A stretch of 64,000 nucleotides of DNA, from IMG/VR virus record IMGVR_UViG_3300021963_000034, positions 89,556 through 153,555 of that record, one strand, 5' to 3'. The position numbers were made by a program, and so were the translations under genes. A model generated the notes under the pieces. That model saw nothing but the letters and a program-made list of their open reading frames with translations, was not told the origin of the DNA and made no database searches. The first letter of the stretch is position 1. The number at the start of each line of letters is the position of its first letter. Below are positions 33,675 through 40,919 of this stretch, piece by piece. The DNA comes from a virus.

Positions 33675-34379
33675 ATGAACTATCTAAAGGTTTATTGTAA
33701 TCTTATCAGGAAAGCAGAGAACAGAACTCCTCCTGAAGGTTATACAGAAAATCACCATACATTTCCAAAAAGTATTTTTGGAAAGAATAATAGAATTGTC
33801 GTGCTTACTGGAAGAGAACATTACATAGCACACGCATTACTTGAAAAAGCATTTATAAAGAGATATGGATTGAATAATATAAAAACGCAAAAAATGATAA
33901 AAGCATTTTGGTGTATGAATAATCAAAAGACAAAAAATACATATTTGAATTCTCATTTATATGAAAGTTCAAGAATAAGATTTATTGAAAATATAAAAGG
34001 AGAAAATCACTACTGGTATGGAAAAAAACATTCCCAAAAAACAAGAGAAAGAATGAAAGAAGCACAAAAAGGTGAAAATCATCCAATGTATGGTAAAACT
34101 CATACTGAAGAGACAAGAGAAAAAATGAGTAAATCTCATTTAGGAAAACCATCATCAAAGGGAATGTTGGGTAAAAAACAAACTGAAGAAGCAAAACAAA
34201 AAATAAGAGAAAGTAAAGAAGTCAAATCTTTTTCAGTAATAAGTCCTACTGGTGAAATAATTCATTCTAAAAATACTAAACAATTTTGTAGAGATAATAA
34301 TTTAGATAAAGGGCACTTTTCTCAAGTTTTGAACGGAAAACGACCAATTCATAAAGGATTTCGTCTCTATACTGGATAA
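33675..34379 (+). CDS. HNH homing endonuclease with NUMOD3-type repeats
   Basis: 234 residues. The N-terminal HNH-like region reads GYTENHHTFPKSIFGKNN then LTGREHYIAHALLEKAF. The middle carries NUMOD3-like DNA-binding repeats (NHYWYGKKHSQKTRERMKEA, NHPMYGKTHTEETREKMSKS, GMLGKKQTEEAKQKIRES). The C-terminus FCRDNNLDKGHFSQVLNGKR is a helix-turn-helix/NUMOD1-type end. Free-standing, flanked by unrelated small genes. It would cut phage DNA and promote its own spread. Lys/Ile-rich composition differs from its neighbours. Confidence 0.8.
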   Translation: MNYLKVYCNLIRKAENRTPPEGYTENHHTFPKSIFGKNNRIVVLTGREHYIAHALLEKAFIKRYGLNNIKTQKMIKAFWCMNNQKTKNTYLNSHLYESSRIRFIENIKGENHYWYGKKHSQKTRERMKEAQKGENHPMYGKTHTEETREKMSKSHLGKPSSKGMLGKKQTEEAKQKIRESKEVKSFSVISPTGEIIHSKNTKQFCRDNNLDKGHFSQVLNGKRPIHKGFRLYTG

Positions 34380-34380
34380 G

Positions 34381-34437
34381 GACACTTGAAGAACCGTCAC
34401 AGAGGCACTTGAAAACGGGTGCTCTTTCTGGTATGAT
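34381..34437 (+). promoter_or_regulatory. Operon boundary unit: stem-loop, hairpin, -10 box
   Basis: GACACTT-GAAG-AACCGTC (34381-34398) directly follows the stop of the HNH gene. A weak hairpin GAGGCAC/GTGCTC follows, then TATGAT at 34432-34437, 23 bases before the start at 34461. Confidence 0.65.
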
Positions 34438-34460
34438 ACTCTTATACACAAAGACATCTC

Positions 34461-34637
34461 ATGTCCGAAAACCTTTTAGTGTTTTGTTTTGGTTGTTTGC
34501 TTACCTCAAATGGGTTATTATTAATGTCATCAGACCATTGTAAAAAAGAGAAAATCAAACAAGAACGAAATGATGCTATTGTTTTTTGTGTAGAAAATCC
34601 AACCAAGTGTAAGACCGAATACCTGAAATTACGATAA
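34461..34637 (+). CDS. Small membrane protein, FCVExPxxCK family (second copy)
   Basis: 58 residues. Hydrophobic start (NLLVFCFGCLLTSNGLLLM) and end VFCVENPTKCKTEYLKLR matching the gene at 28370. Start set by the -10 box; stop/start TAATG coupling with the next gene. The paralogue pair flanks the HNH gene at a distance of about 6 kb. Confidence 0.65.
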   Translation: MSENLLVFCFGCLLTSNGLLLMSSDHCKKEKIKQERNDAIVFCVENPTKCKTEYLKLR

Positions 34638-34831
34638 TGCCATTCTTTCCAGATTGCTATGATGAGTGGGGTCTTTATAAGATTACTTATGATGGAGACC
34701 ACAAACTATATGAAATGCTATTTGAGGGCACAGAAGAAGAGTGCCGTCAATATGCTTATGACAACTACACAGATAAAGAACAGGGTGATATGTGTTTGAT
34801 GGACTGGGAAGCAAGGGAGTGGAGTGTATGA
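34637..34831 (+). CDS. Small acidic protein
   Basis: 64 residues; CYDEWGLYKITYDGDHKLYEM then EECRQYAYDNYTDKEQGD. Beta-then-helix pattern, coupled at both ends. Not recognised. Confidence 0.55.
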   Translation: MPFFPDCYDEWGLYKITYDGDHKLYEMLFEGTEEECRQYAYDNYTDKEQGDMCLMDWEAREWSV

Positions 34832-35016
34832 CTGACCGAAACTTCAAGAAAGAACTGAATTACTATGTCTATAATGACCCAGAGTATAGTGAAGATATTG
34901 AAACAATTGATTATGATTGTCTGATTGGTATTATCACCGAGTTGTGTGATAGAATTGAAAAACTTGAGGACAAAGTAGATGAACTTAACCCTAACCCGAG
35001 ATGGAGTTTGGATTGA
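34828..35016 (+). CDS. Small acidic coiled-coil protein
   Basis: 62 residues ending in a short coiled coil (GIITELCDRIEKLEDKVDEL). ATGA upstream, TGATG downstream. Function unknown. Confidence 0.55.
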   Translation: MTDRNFKKELNYYVYNDPEYSEDIETIDYDCLIGIITELCDRIEKLEDKVDELNPNPRWSLD

Positions 35017-35750
35017 TGACTGAACACAATCTGCCAGACAAGGATGATGCTCCTTGGTTAAATACACAATACGATGGTTTTATGACTCACGAGGAAATGT
35101 TGGAACTTGCTGCACAACGAGAAGCAGATAATAAAGCATTAGAAGCATTAGACAAACTCTATGATGAGAATGGTGATGCTCTTCAACAACTTGCTGCGAT
35201 TGAAAGAGAGGAACTACTTGAAAAAATGAATTCACAAGCAATTCAAACTGCTATTGCTGGTATTGATAAGTATTCCGATGCTCTCAAAGAACTTCGTAAG
35301 ATTGAACATGAAGAACTGATTGAAGAACTGCAAGCAAAGAAGAAAGAAAACTTTCAACTAGTTGCTGATGCTTGTATGAAAGAATATGAGCAAAAGTATC
35401 ATCGTGATGTATTCCCAGTAGATGAATATTGGGTGTATATGGTTGCTGAATACTTTGGCACTGGTGAAGGTCAAACTGTGTGTATTATGATGACACAGGC
35501 AGTTCCTAGTCATGCGGAAGATTTTGAAACCTCTAACAATAGGTATGTTCCTTGTACAACCAAAGAATATCGTGCAGTGCGTGAGTTTCATGAACAATTT
35601 GGTACTTGGTATCTTCATGGTCTCAGATTTCTCACTAAAGAAGATTTCTTTAGTGAATATTCATACTACATTCCTCCAGCAATGATGAAACTTCTCAATA
35701 GGAGTTGCTTCAAAGACTTCTACACCCGTGTTCATTACAATTTCTCATAA
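35016..35750 (+). CDS. Conserved protein, 244 residues, unknown function
   Basis: N-terminal half is a long acidic helix with two similar segments (GDALQQLAAIEREELLEKM and SDALKELRKIEHEELIEEL), which look like an internal duplication of about 40 residues. C-terminal half is mixed, with a Cys and aromatic residues (NNRYVPCTTKEYRAVREFH). No enzymatic motif recognised. Confidence 0.6.
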   Translation: MTEHNLPDKDDAPWLNTQYDGFMTHEEMLELAAQREADNKALEALDKLYDENGDALQQLAAIEREELLEKMNSQAIQTAIAGIDKYSDALKELRKIEHEELIEELQAKKKENFQLVADACMKEYEQKYHRDVFPVDEYWVYMVAEYFGTGEGQTVCIMMTQAVPSHAEDFETSNNRYVPCTTKEYRAVREFHEQFGTWYLHGLRFLTKEDFFSEYSYYIPPAMMKLLNRSCFKDFYTRVHYNFS

Positions 35751-35899
35751 TGGATTTCACAAAACGCCAACTGGTTCTATTGACAACGGCACTTACTCTG
35801 TTCTATGATGAGATTGCAAAGACCGCAAAACCAGAGTTCAAAGCAGAAGTAATGGAACTTGCACAGATGGTTCAGGATGCTTATGAGAACGCAGAATGA
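35750..35899 (+). CDS. Small helical protein
   Basis: 49 residues, single helical hairpin (RQLVLLTTALTLFYDEIA, then EFKAEVMELAQMVQDAY). TAATG coupling upstream and ATGA downstream. Confidence 0.55.
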   Translation: MDFTKRQLVLLTTALTLFYDEIAKTAKPEFKAEVMELAQMVQDAYENAE

Positions 35900-36081
35900 G
35901 TAGATTTCAAGAAAATCCAGACGAAATTGTACTTCAAGACATTCAAATGTTTCATCTTGAAAGTATGAATGAACGCACCTTATGGGTTGGTGTGTATACT
36001 GAAGACGATAAAATCTATCACTTGAATATTTCTGCGGATGGTGATAAACTGAGGTACTATTGGAGTGATGAGACGCCATGA
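35896..36081 (+). CDS. Small beta-rich protein
   Basis: 61 residues with strands LWVGVYTEDDKIYHLNIS and a final YYWSDETP. ATGA overlaps at both ends. Not recognised. Confidence 0.55.
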   Translation: MSRFQENPDEIVLQDIQMFHLESMNERTLWVGVYTEDDKIYHLNISADGDKLRYYWSDETP

Positions 36082-36302
36082 GGTTTGAAAATCCAACAAA
36101 ATGGGAAATCTTCCTTGATGGTTTCCATAACTTCTGGAACTGCCTGGATTGTTATAATGATGGTGATACTTGGGGATACGATGAGTTCTGGGAAGGATTA
36201 AATCTTGGGTTTTATATGATGGAAATTTATGACTATGATGACCCATTTAATCCATCTGTTTTGAGTAAGCAAAGGAAAAGGTTGTATGGAATTTATGAAT
36301 AA
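36078..36302 (+). CDS. Aromatic-rich small protein
   Basis: 74 residues. FLDGFHNFWNCLDCYNDGDT carries a CxxC and many aromatics; the end is basic (SKQRKRLYGIYE). The stop overlaps an AATAAATA box. Composition resembles the gene at 29826 but no alignment is convincing. Confidence 0.55.
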   Translation: MRFENPTKWEIFLDGFHNFWNCLDCYNDGDTWGYDEFWEGLNLGFYMMEIYDYDDPFNPSVLSKQRKRLYGIYE

Positions 36303-36394
36303 ATAGTCGTACCTAATTTGGTGGTTCTTTTTAGGTTGGGATAAAGCACCTTCGGGTGCTTTTCCTGTATAAATACTAATAACCACCAAATTAG
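36298..36394 (+). promoter_or_regulatory. Nested control region of the GIY-YIG endonuclease gene
   Basis: AATAAATA at 36298-36305 (P1) overlaps the upstream stop. A 14-base inverted-repeat arm CTAATTTGGTGGTT lies at 36313-36326. Terminator AAAGCACC (36343-36350), TTCG loop, GGTGCTTT (36355-36362). Late promoter TATAAATA at 36368-36375 (P2). Exact complementary arm AACCACCAAATTAG at 36381-36394, ten bases before the ATG at 36404. Same order of parts as before the HNH gene, with different sequences. Confidence 0.8.
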
Positions 36395-36403
36395 AGTAGA
36401 TCT

Positions 36404-37123
36404 ATGAAAGACCCTAACAGGTTTTATACTTACGCATACCTGCGAGAAGATAGAACACCTTACTATGTTGGTAAAGGTGAAGGAAGAAGATTGTATAAAA
36501 AAGGAAAGTGTGAAGTTAAACCTCCAAAAGATAAATCAAGAGTAATCTTTTTAAAAGAAAATCTAACAGAAGAAGAAGCATTTAAGCACGAAATCTATAT
36601 GATTGATGTGCTTGGTAGAAAAGATGTTGGAACTGGAATATTAAGAAATAGAACTAATGGTGGTGATGGATTAAGTGGATATGTTCCCACACCAGAAACT
36701 ATTCTAAAATTAAAAAATAGAGAGTGTAGTGAAAAAACAAGAGAAAAAATAAGAAAATCAAACAAAAAAGTTTGGGAAAATGAAGAATTAAGAAAAAGAA
36801 TGAGTGATATGAAGAAAGGAATACCTATTCCAGAAGAAAGAAAGAAAAAGATTTCTCTGGGGCATATGGGTAAAGTTGTGAGTGAAGAAACAAAACAAAA
36901 ATTGAGAGAGTATAATGTAAAATATTTGTATGAAATAAAAGACACACAAGGGAACATTTACACAACAGATAATCTCAATTATTTCTGTAAAATGAATGGA
37001 CTTGATACTGCTGCGATGCAGAGAGTTTGTTATGGAAAACAAAAATCACACACTCCAAAAAGAAAAGATAGAGTTCCTAATGTAGTGGGGTGGACGGTTC
37101 GCATACTGGAACATATCACTTGA
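36404..37123 (+). CDS. GIY-YIG homing endonuclease with NUMOD3-type repeats
   Basis: 239 residues. The GIY-YIG nuclease module has RFYTYAYLRE then YYVGKGEGRR, with the downstream catalytic Glu region EAFKHEIYMIDVLG. A linker GGDGLSGYVPTPET and NUMOD3-like segments (RECSEKTREKIRKSNKK, GIPIPEERKKKISLGHMGK, SEETKQKLREYN) follow, then a C-terminal helix-turn-helix. Similar architecture to segD/I-TevI-like free-standing enzymes. Very Lys-rich compared with its neighbours, as expected of a mobile gene. Confidence 0.85.
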   Translation: MKDPNRFYTYAYLREDRTPYYVGKGEGRRLYKKGKCEVKPPKDKSRVIFLKENLTEEEAFKHEIYMIDVLGRKDVGTGILRNRTNGGDGLSGYVPTPETILKLKNRECSEKTREKIRKSNKKVWENEELRKRMSDMKKGIPIPEERKKKISLGHMGKVVSEETKQKLREYNVKYLYEIKDTQGNIYTTDNLNYFCKMNGLDTAAMQRVCYGKQKSHTPKRKDRVPNVVGWTVRILEHIT

Positions 37124-37148
37124 TTATGTGTTCTGCCTGTGTTATGAT
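37109..37148 (+). promoter_or_regulatory. Degenerate boundary stem-loop and -10 box
   Basis: An imperfect hairpin (GAACATA ... TATGTGTTC) spans the stop of the endonuclease gene, with CACTTGA in its loop. TATGAT at 37143-37148 lies 22 bases before the start at 37171. Confidence 0.55.
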
Positions 37149-37170
37149 ACTTTCATAGATAAAAACAAAA

Positions 37171-37395
37171 ATGAACTTTCTACGGTCATTATGGTACAAG
37201 TTTCAAGAGTGGAGATATGAAAGAAAATGTCTCAAACATCTTGGTATAAAACCTACAAAAATGTATGTAAGTAAAGAAGCATATGATGCTCTTGTAGAAG
37301 CAATCAACAATCCACCAGACCCTGAGAAAGTAGAAAGACTTAGGGAAATTATGAATAAAAAAGCACCTTGGGATGAACTTTGGGATGAAAAATGA
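37171..37395 (+). CDS. Small basic-then-acidic protein
   Basis: 74 residues. SLWYKFQEWRYERKCLKHLG is basic and amphipathic; the C-terminal half is helical (PEKVERLREIMNKKAPWDEL). First gene of the run 37171-41815. Function unknown. Confidence 0.6.
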   Translation: MNFLRSLWYKFQEWRYERKCLKHLGIKPTKMYVSKEAYDALVEAINNPPDPEKVERLREIMNKKAPWDELWDEK

Positions 37396-37592
37396 ATAAA
37401 GGTATTTTTATTTTTGTTATTGGCATTTCCATAGTTATGTTTGGTTTGAATGTTGGTATGAGTCACATAGAATCACGACCATCACCACCAGAGACAAGGT
37501 TTGAAGTGATTGATACTTACAAAGGTTGTGATGTAGTACAATATCTTCCTGAATATTCTGGTAGATATTATTTCTTTCTGCACTGCAAATGA
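37392..37592 (+). CDS. Membrane-anchored small protein
   Basis: 66 residues. N-terminal membrane helix (GIFIFVIGISIVMFGLNVGM), then a small domain FEVIDTYKGCDVVQYLPEY and RYYFFLHCK with two Cys. A common cyanophage-type design; function unknown. Confidence 0.65.
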   Translation: MNKGIFIFVIGISIVMFGLNVGMSHIESRPSPPETRFEVIDTYKGCDVVQYLPEYSGRYYFFLHCK

Positions 37593-37762
37593 ACGAGAAA
37601 TCTAAAATATACTATAATGTCTGGTGTTGTGCATATCAACGCAGAGGACTATATAAAGGAACTGATAGGGAACACAGAGAGCACGAAACTGTGCGTATGT
37701 GTCTTGATATGAAAGATGTAAAGTTTCATCAGTTTGATACAGAAAAACCGCATTATCTCTAA
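37589..37762 (+). CDS. Small protein of unknown function
   Basis: 57 residues. KIYYNVWCCAYQRRGLYKG and His-rich EHREHETVRMCLDMK; Cys and His might bind metal. ATGA and TAATG overlaps at its ends. Confidence 0.55.
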   Translation: MNEKSKIYYNVWCCAYQRRGLYKGTDREHREHETVRMCLDMKDVKFHQFDTEKPHYL

Positions 37763-38115
37763 TGACTTGGATCGATTACTACATTAACCACTGCTGGTTT
37801 ACTGGTTGGCAAAACATTCGCGGATCATTTCGTATCTGGCGTGATTTGATGACTGGAAACTATAAGGACTATGCACTAATGTGGTATGACGACCCTTATG
37901 AAGAATGTTTGTCTTGGTTCTGGTCGCAACTGGGCGAAGATGATACTCTATCTAAAGAGTTCTTAGAACATTTGCAACAAATGGCAGAAGATGTAAAGAC
38001 TGGTAAAGTTAAAACAATTCCATTTACTCAAGAAATGATTGATAAACTTGATGACCTTGTTGGTGATATTGAAGTGGATTTAAATAAAAAGTTACCTAAT
38101 GAAGACATTACCTGA
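37762..38115 (+). CDS. Small Trp-rich protein
   Basis: 117 residues. The N-terminal half is Trp/Tyr-rich (HCWFTGWQNIRGSFRIWRD), the C-terminal half acidic and helical. Not recognised. Confidence 0.55.
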   Translation: MTWIDYYINHCWFTGWQNIRGSFRIWRDLMTGNYKDYALMWYDDPYEECLSWFWSQLGEDDTLSKEFLEHLQQMAEDVKTGKVKTIPFTQEMIDKLDDLVGDIEVDLNKKLPNEDIT

Positions 38116-38257
38116 TAAAAACGAATTGCGTATTATGTGGACTGTTGCTACTTCATCCGCAATTGAATCTAGACAACCTGCATACGAAATCTTTGCTAAT
38201 CTATTGTATAATGACCTAAGCGATAAAGAATTTCCTATTAAACTTGGAGAAGGATGA
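38099..38257 (+). CDS. Small helical protein
   Basis: 52 residues (ELRIMWTVATSSAIESRQPA). It overlaps the upstream gene by 17 bases in another frame and ends with ATGA overlap to the next ATG at 38254. It fills what would otherwise be a 138-base gap. Confidence 0.5.
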   Translation: MKTLPDKNELRIMWTVATSSAIESRQPAYEIFANLLYNDLSDKEFPIKLGEG

Positions 38258-38649
38258 TGGGCATGTTTGACTATTTGAGGTCTTCCTATGATCTTGGAGA
38301 ACAATTCACAAATGTAGAACTACACACCAAAGATATTGAAGACGAAATAGGTGGCACAATGTCTCACTATTGGTTAGACCCTCACGGATATTTGTATTGT
38401 ATTGATTATTCATATACTGCAGACTTTGTTGAGATTAAGGAGGGTGATGATGAATATAATCCTACACACTTGTGGTGTAACTTTAAATGGGTTCCTAACG
38501 GCAATCACGGAAAAATCAGTCCTTGTATGCTTACCAAATATGTTGAGGTTTATCCTCCAACTTGGGATGGACAGTGGGAAGATTGGCCCCGTTGCAAAAT
38601 CCACTTCAAGTATGGTAGACTTATGGACTATGAGTTTGGAACACGATGA
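38254..38649 (+). CDS. Conserved protein of unknown function
   Basis: 131 residues. FDYLRSSYDLGEQFTNVELH, a Tyr-rich middle (HYWLDPHGYLYCIDYSY) and KWVPNGNHGKISPCMLTKYV. It looks like a conserved phage protein with a mixed alpha/beta fold. Coupled by ATGA on both sides. Confidence 0.6.
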   Translation: MMGMFDYLRSSYDLGEQFTNVELHTKDIEDEIGGTMSHYWLDPHGYLYCIDYSYTADFVEIKEGDDEYNPTHLWCNFKWVPNGNHGKISPCMLTKYVEVYPPTWDGQWEDWPRCKIHFKYGRLMDYEFGTR

Positions 38650-38960
38650 TTTCTACTGAACTATTTCCTTATGATAAGTTTGGATTTAGACTAGAGTTTG
38701 GTGAGAAAAAGAACCCTACCGTCTGTTGGTTTGAGTGCCAAGAACACCTTGACAAATACCTAGAAAGGTATAAAATGGATATGAGAACTATTAAGATTGA
38801 TTATCGTGATGAACCCGTTGTCGTCAGTAAAAAACACAAGAGAAGTGTGGAACAAAAACCTAAACCAAAAGGTGACGGAGGTGCAAGTCCAGTTCGCAAA
38901 AGAAAACCCCGCGTGGATTCCACTAGAAACACTACTCGCTCTACAAAGTCTAAAAAATGA
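38646..38960 (+). CDS. Small protein with a very basic tail
   Basis: 104 residues. The first 65 form a folded-looking domain. The last about 40 are unstructured and basic (KKHKRSVEQKPKPKGDGG, then RKRKPRVDSTRNTTRSTKSK), typical of nucleic-acid contact tails. Function unknown. Confidence 0.6.
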   Translation: MISTELFPYDKFGFRLEFGEKKNPTVCWFECQEHLDKYLERYKMDMRTIKIDYRDEPVVVSKKHKRSVEQKPKPKGDGGASPVRKRKPRVDSTRNTTRSTKSKK

Positions 38961-39106
38961 TACAGGTAACTGAAAATGAAGACAAATCATTCACCATCAG
39001 TTGGGACGAAACTTCTCCTACGGAAAGTATTCTCAACACCTGGACTGAAGAAGACTTCATCAAAGTCATTATGGAACATCTTCAAAAACTGAAAGATAAT
39101 GAATGA
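38957..39106 (+). CDS. Small protein of unknown function
   Basis: 49 residues. SFTISWDETSPTESILNTW then a helix (EEDFIKVIMEHLQKLK). ATGA start; overlaps the next gene by 8 bases. Confidence 0.55.
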   Translation: MIQVTENEDKSFTISWDETSPTESILNTWTEEDFIKVIMEHLQKLKDNE

Positions 39107-39248
39107 TAAAACAAAACTCATTCTTGCTCTAATGCAAATTGATAATCTTACTGAACTGCTAAAAGGAAATCAGTATCAAGACTTTCTATACAGTAAACTA
39201 ATCTCCACACGAATTGAACTACAAAGGCAACTGAATCATTATGAGTAA
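39099..39248 (+). CDS. Small helical protein
   Basis: 49 residues, fully helical (KLILALMQIDNLTELLKG). It is shifted by one frame from its neighbours, overlapping each by 8 bases. The overlap pattern is the main evidence. Confidence 0.5.
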   Translation: MNDKTKLILALMQIDNLTELLKGNQYQDFLYSKLISTRIELQRQLNHYE

Positions 39249-39459
39249 ACAGTTTTATGACGACGATGCTTTTTATGTGGAGCAAAAAAGTTGGGGTACT
39301 TGGCAATCACATTATCCAGATGGAAAAGGTATTATCACATCACTAACTGAAGACCAATGCGTAACTGCTACTCGTTGGTATTTGAAAGCAAAACAAGAAG
39401 GTGAGTTTGACAAATCACCCGATAAAACTTATGATTCAACTGTTGGAGGAAAACTATGA
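39241..39459 (+). CDS. Small protein of unknown function
   Basis: 72 residues. FYVEQKSWGTWQSHYPDGKG then TEDQCVTATRWYLKAKQEG. Mixed fold. Ends with ATGA overlap to the next gene. Confidence 0.55.
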   Translation: MSKQFYDDDAFYVEQKSWGTWQSHYPDGKGIITSLTEDQCVTATRWYLKAKQEGEFDKSPDKTYDSTVGGKL

Positions 39460-39611
39460 CTATTCGCAATTTTGTAGATAAAAATGGAAACTCTTGGGAG
39501 TGGGAAGAGACTGCAGAAACTGTAAAAGCAGTTCAAGAACTTGCAAAGTTTGCAGGGAATTACAACGGACCTCTTTATGCACCACACCCAGACTTGAAAA
39601 ATGAACAATAA
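39456..39611 (+). CDS. Small protein of unknown function
   Basis: 51 residues. RNFVDKNGNSWEWEETAETV, then a helix and a Pro/His-rich end (GPLYAPHPDLKNEQ). It runs 11 bases into the next gene. Confidence 0.55.
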   Translation: MTIRNFVDKNGNSWEWEETAETVKAVQELAKFAGNYNGPLYAPHPDLKNEQ

Positions 39612-39819
39612 ACCACTGACGCCTGAAGAAGTGCAGCAAGCAGCAGAACAATTCTTTCCTTTGTTTCGCATTGTTAATAGTCGTATGCCTACAAATGCCA
39701 CAACAGAAGACACGCTCAAGGTAATGGAGACTGTCTGTAATCTTGCACACAAACTTCGTGCAGAAGAAGAGAAGATTAAGTTTGGATTTAATAAAAATGA
39801 AAGTAAGATTGAATCCTAA
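39601..39819 (+). CDS. Small helical protein
   Basis: 72 residues, helical (TPEEVQQAAEQFFPLFRIV) and ending in a charged helix EEKIKFGFNKNESKIES. Overlaps the next gene by 23 bases. Confidence 0.55.
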   Translation: MNNKPLTPEEVQQAAEQFFPLFRIVNSRMPTNATTEDTLKVMETVCNLAHKLRAEEEKIKFGFNKNESKIES

Positions 39820-39970
39820 TCAACAATTTTGGGCAAATATCTTTCGCTGTGCTGTAGAAAGGTCTAACATTTACTTCCAAGAAAAAGACCTTGGCAGACA
39901 CGCAAGAGAGCACACAACTGTTGTATTGGCATTGCAAAAAGGAGAACAATTTTGGAAAGAACTACTGTAG
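39797..39970 (+). CDS. Small basic protein
   Basis: 57 residues. QFWANIFRCAVERSNIYFQEK is helical and basic, with REHTTVVLALQKGEQFWKEL at the end. The start at 39797 lies inside the previous gene. Confidence 0.5.
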   Translation: MKVRLNPNQQFWANIFRCAVERSNIYFQEKDLGRHAREHTTVVLALQKGEQFWKELL

Positions 39971-40122
39971 AATATCCTTACCACGTTCTTGATAAAACTA
40001 CTCCCTGGTATGAGTGGTTATGTTATTGTGAGATTTGTCACAGTTTGCAAATAAAACCCAGCATGAATAGATTTCTTACATACAATAGATACTATAAATC
40101 TATTGTAAAAAATGAAACTTAA
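39952..40122 (+). CDS. Small CxC/CxxC protein with a TTG start
   Basis: 56 residues. The frame has no ATG before its middle, but a TTG at 39952 has GGAG at 39941-39944 at proper spacing. It contains EWLCYCEICHSL (CxCxxC), a metal-type motif. It overlaps both neighbours (19 and 11 bases) and fills an otherwise 140-base gap. Moderately supported. Confidence 0.45.
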   Translation: MERTTVEYPYHVLDKTTPWYEWLCYCEICHSLQIKPSMNRFLTYNRYYKSIVKNET

Positions 40123-40342
40123 TTTTTTTAAGTGGGTGTTTCAACCTACAGAAAAAGAAATTTATCAAGATATCAATCTATATTCAATCATTCTTGATAT
40201 GCAAGAACGCATTGAAAAACTAGAATCTGAAAATATAGAGTTGACAAATAGTTTGTATGAATTTGAAAACAGACTACAAGCACAGATTGACAACATACAC
40301 CCTGTCGTTTACAATTTACAAGACTTTACACTAGACAAATGA
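40112..40342 (+). CDS. Coiled-coil small protein
   Basis: 76 residues with a long heptad-type helix ([20 protein letters not shown], then [12 protein letters not shown]). Placed directly before ferredoxin with ATGA overlap; a partnership is possible only by position. Confidence 0.6.
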   Translation: MKLNFFKWVFQPTEKEIYQDINLYSIILDMQERIEKLESENIELTNSLYEFENRLQAQIDNIHPVVYNLQDFTLDK

Positions 40343-40629
40343 CCTACTCTGTTACTCTTCAATCCCCTGATGGCACCAAAAATACTTTTGAATGTGCCGA
40401 AGATCAATATATCCTTGAAGCAGCTGAAGAAGCTGGTATTGATCTACCTTCCAGTTGCCGTGCTGGCGCTTGCTCTGCTTGTGCGGGCAAACTTCTTAGC
40501 GGCACCGTAGATAACGAGGAGCAGTCGTTCCTTGATGATGATCAAGTTTCTGAAGGTTGGGTACTGACTTGTGTTGCATATCCAACCAGTGATTGTGTAA
40601 TTTTAACTGAGCAAGAGGAAAATCTTTGA
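40339..40629 (+). CDS. petF: Plant-type [2Fe-2S] ferredoxin
   Basis: 96 residues, the full length of a photosynthetic ferredoxin. The cluster ligands are C40, C45, C48 ([13 protein letters not shown]) and C78 (WVLTCVAYP). The N-terminal [10 protein letters not shown] and C-terminal LTEQEENL also match the cyanobacterial family. It is an auxiliary metabolic gene that can feed electrons from photosystem I to host or phage reductases. Higher GC in its core than its neighbours hints at host origin. Coupled by ATGA and TGATG. Confidence 0.95.
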   Translation: MTYSVTLQSPDGTKNTFECAEDQYILEAAEEAGIDLPSSCRAGACSACAGKLLSGTVDNEEQSFLDDDQVSEGWVLTCVAYPTSDCVILTEQEENL

Positions 40630-40802
40630 TGTATGAACTTGATGATTTTGAAAGAGCACTCGCACACTTTGGTACGAGGGTTGACATCATTATTGCACTT
40701 GAAATGGGTGGAAAAATTGATGCTCCTTCTGCATATAAAGAAATCAAAGCAGAACTCAAAGACCTCAAACGAGCAAAAAAACAGTACGCTAAGGATATGT
40801 GA
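40629..40802 (+). CDS. Small helical protein after ferredoxin
   Basis: 57 residues. LDDFERALAHFGTRVDIIIA then SAYKEIKAELKDLKRAKKQY. Starts by TGATG coupling to ferredoxin. The same DNA is open in the next frame as part of a frame that ends in a zinc ribbon (see 40795). Function unknown. Confidence 0.6.
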   Translation: MYELDDFERALAHFGTRVDIIIALEMGGKIDAPSAYKEIKAELKDLKRAKKQYAKDM

Positions 40803-40917
40803 TAAGTGTGGTGTTAAAAAACCTCTTAATGCTCACTATTTTCAACAAGTAAAATATTTTCGTGACGGTTTCTCTTATTACTGTCATGATTGTTCTAAAA
40901 CTAAACCAAGAGATTGA
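40795..40917 (+). pseudogene. Zinc-ribbon fragment without its own start
   Basis: The frame reads ICDKCGVKKPLNAHYFQQVK then DGFSYYCHDCSKTKPRD, a standard CxxCGxxKPL...DGxxxxCxxC zinc ribbon found in phage HNH-type and related proteins. No ATG, GTG or TTG lies near its beginning; the frame is open back to an ATG at 40633 inside the previous gene, but that upstream translation (MNLMILKEHSHTLVRG) looks like an out-of-frame shadow. It may be a remnant joined by deletion, or expressed by frameshift from the gene at 40629. Confidence 0.5.
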
Positions 40918-40919
40918 TT

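Noticed and set aside
40633-40794. Upstream part of the frame leading to the zinc ribbon
   Set aside because: Translation (MNLMILKEHSHTL...) looks like an off-frame reading of the gene at 40629; only the Cys-rich end was kept, as a fragment.
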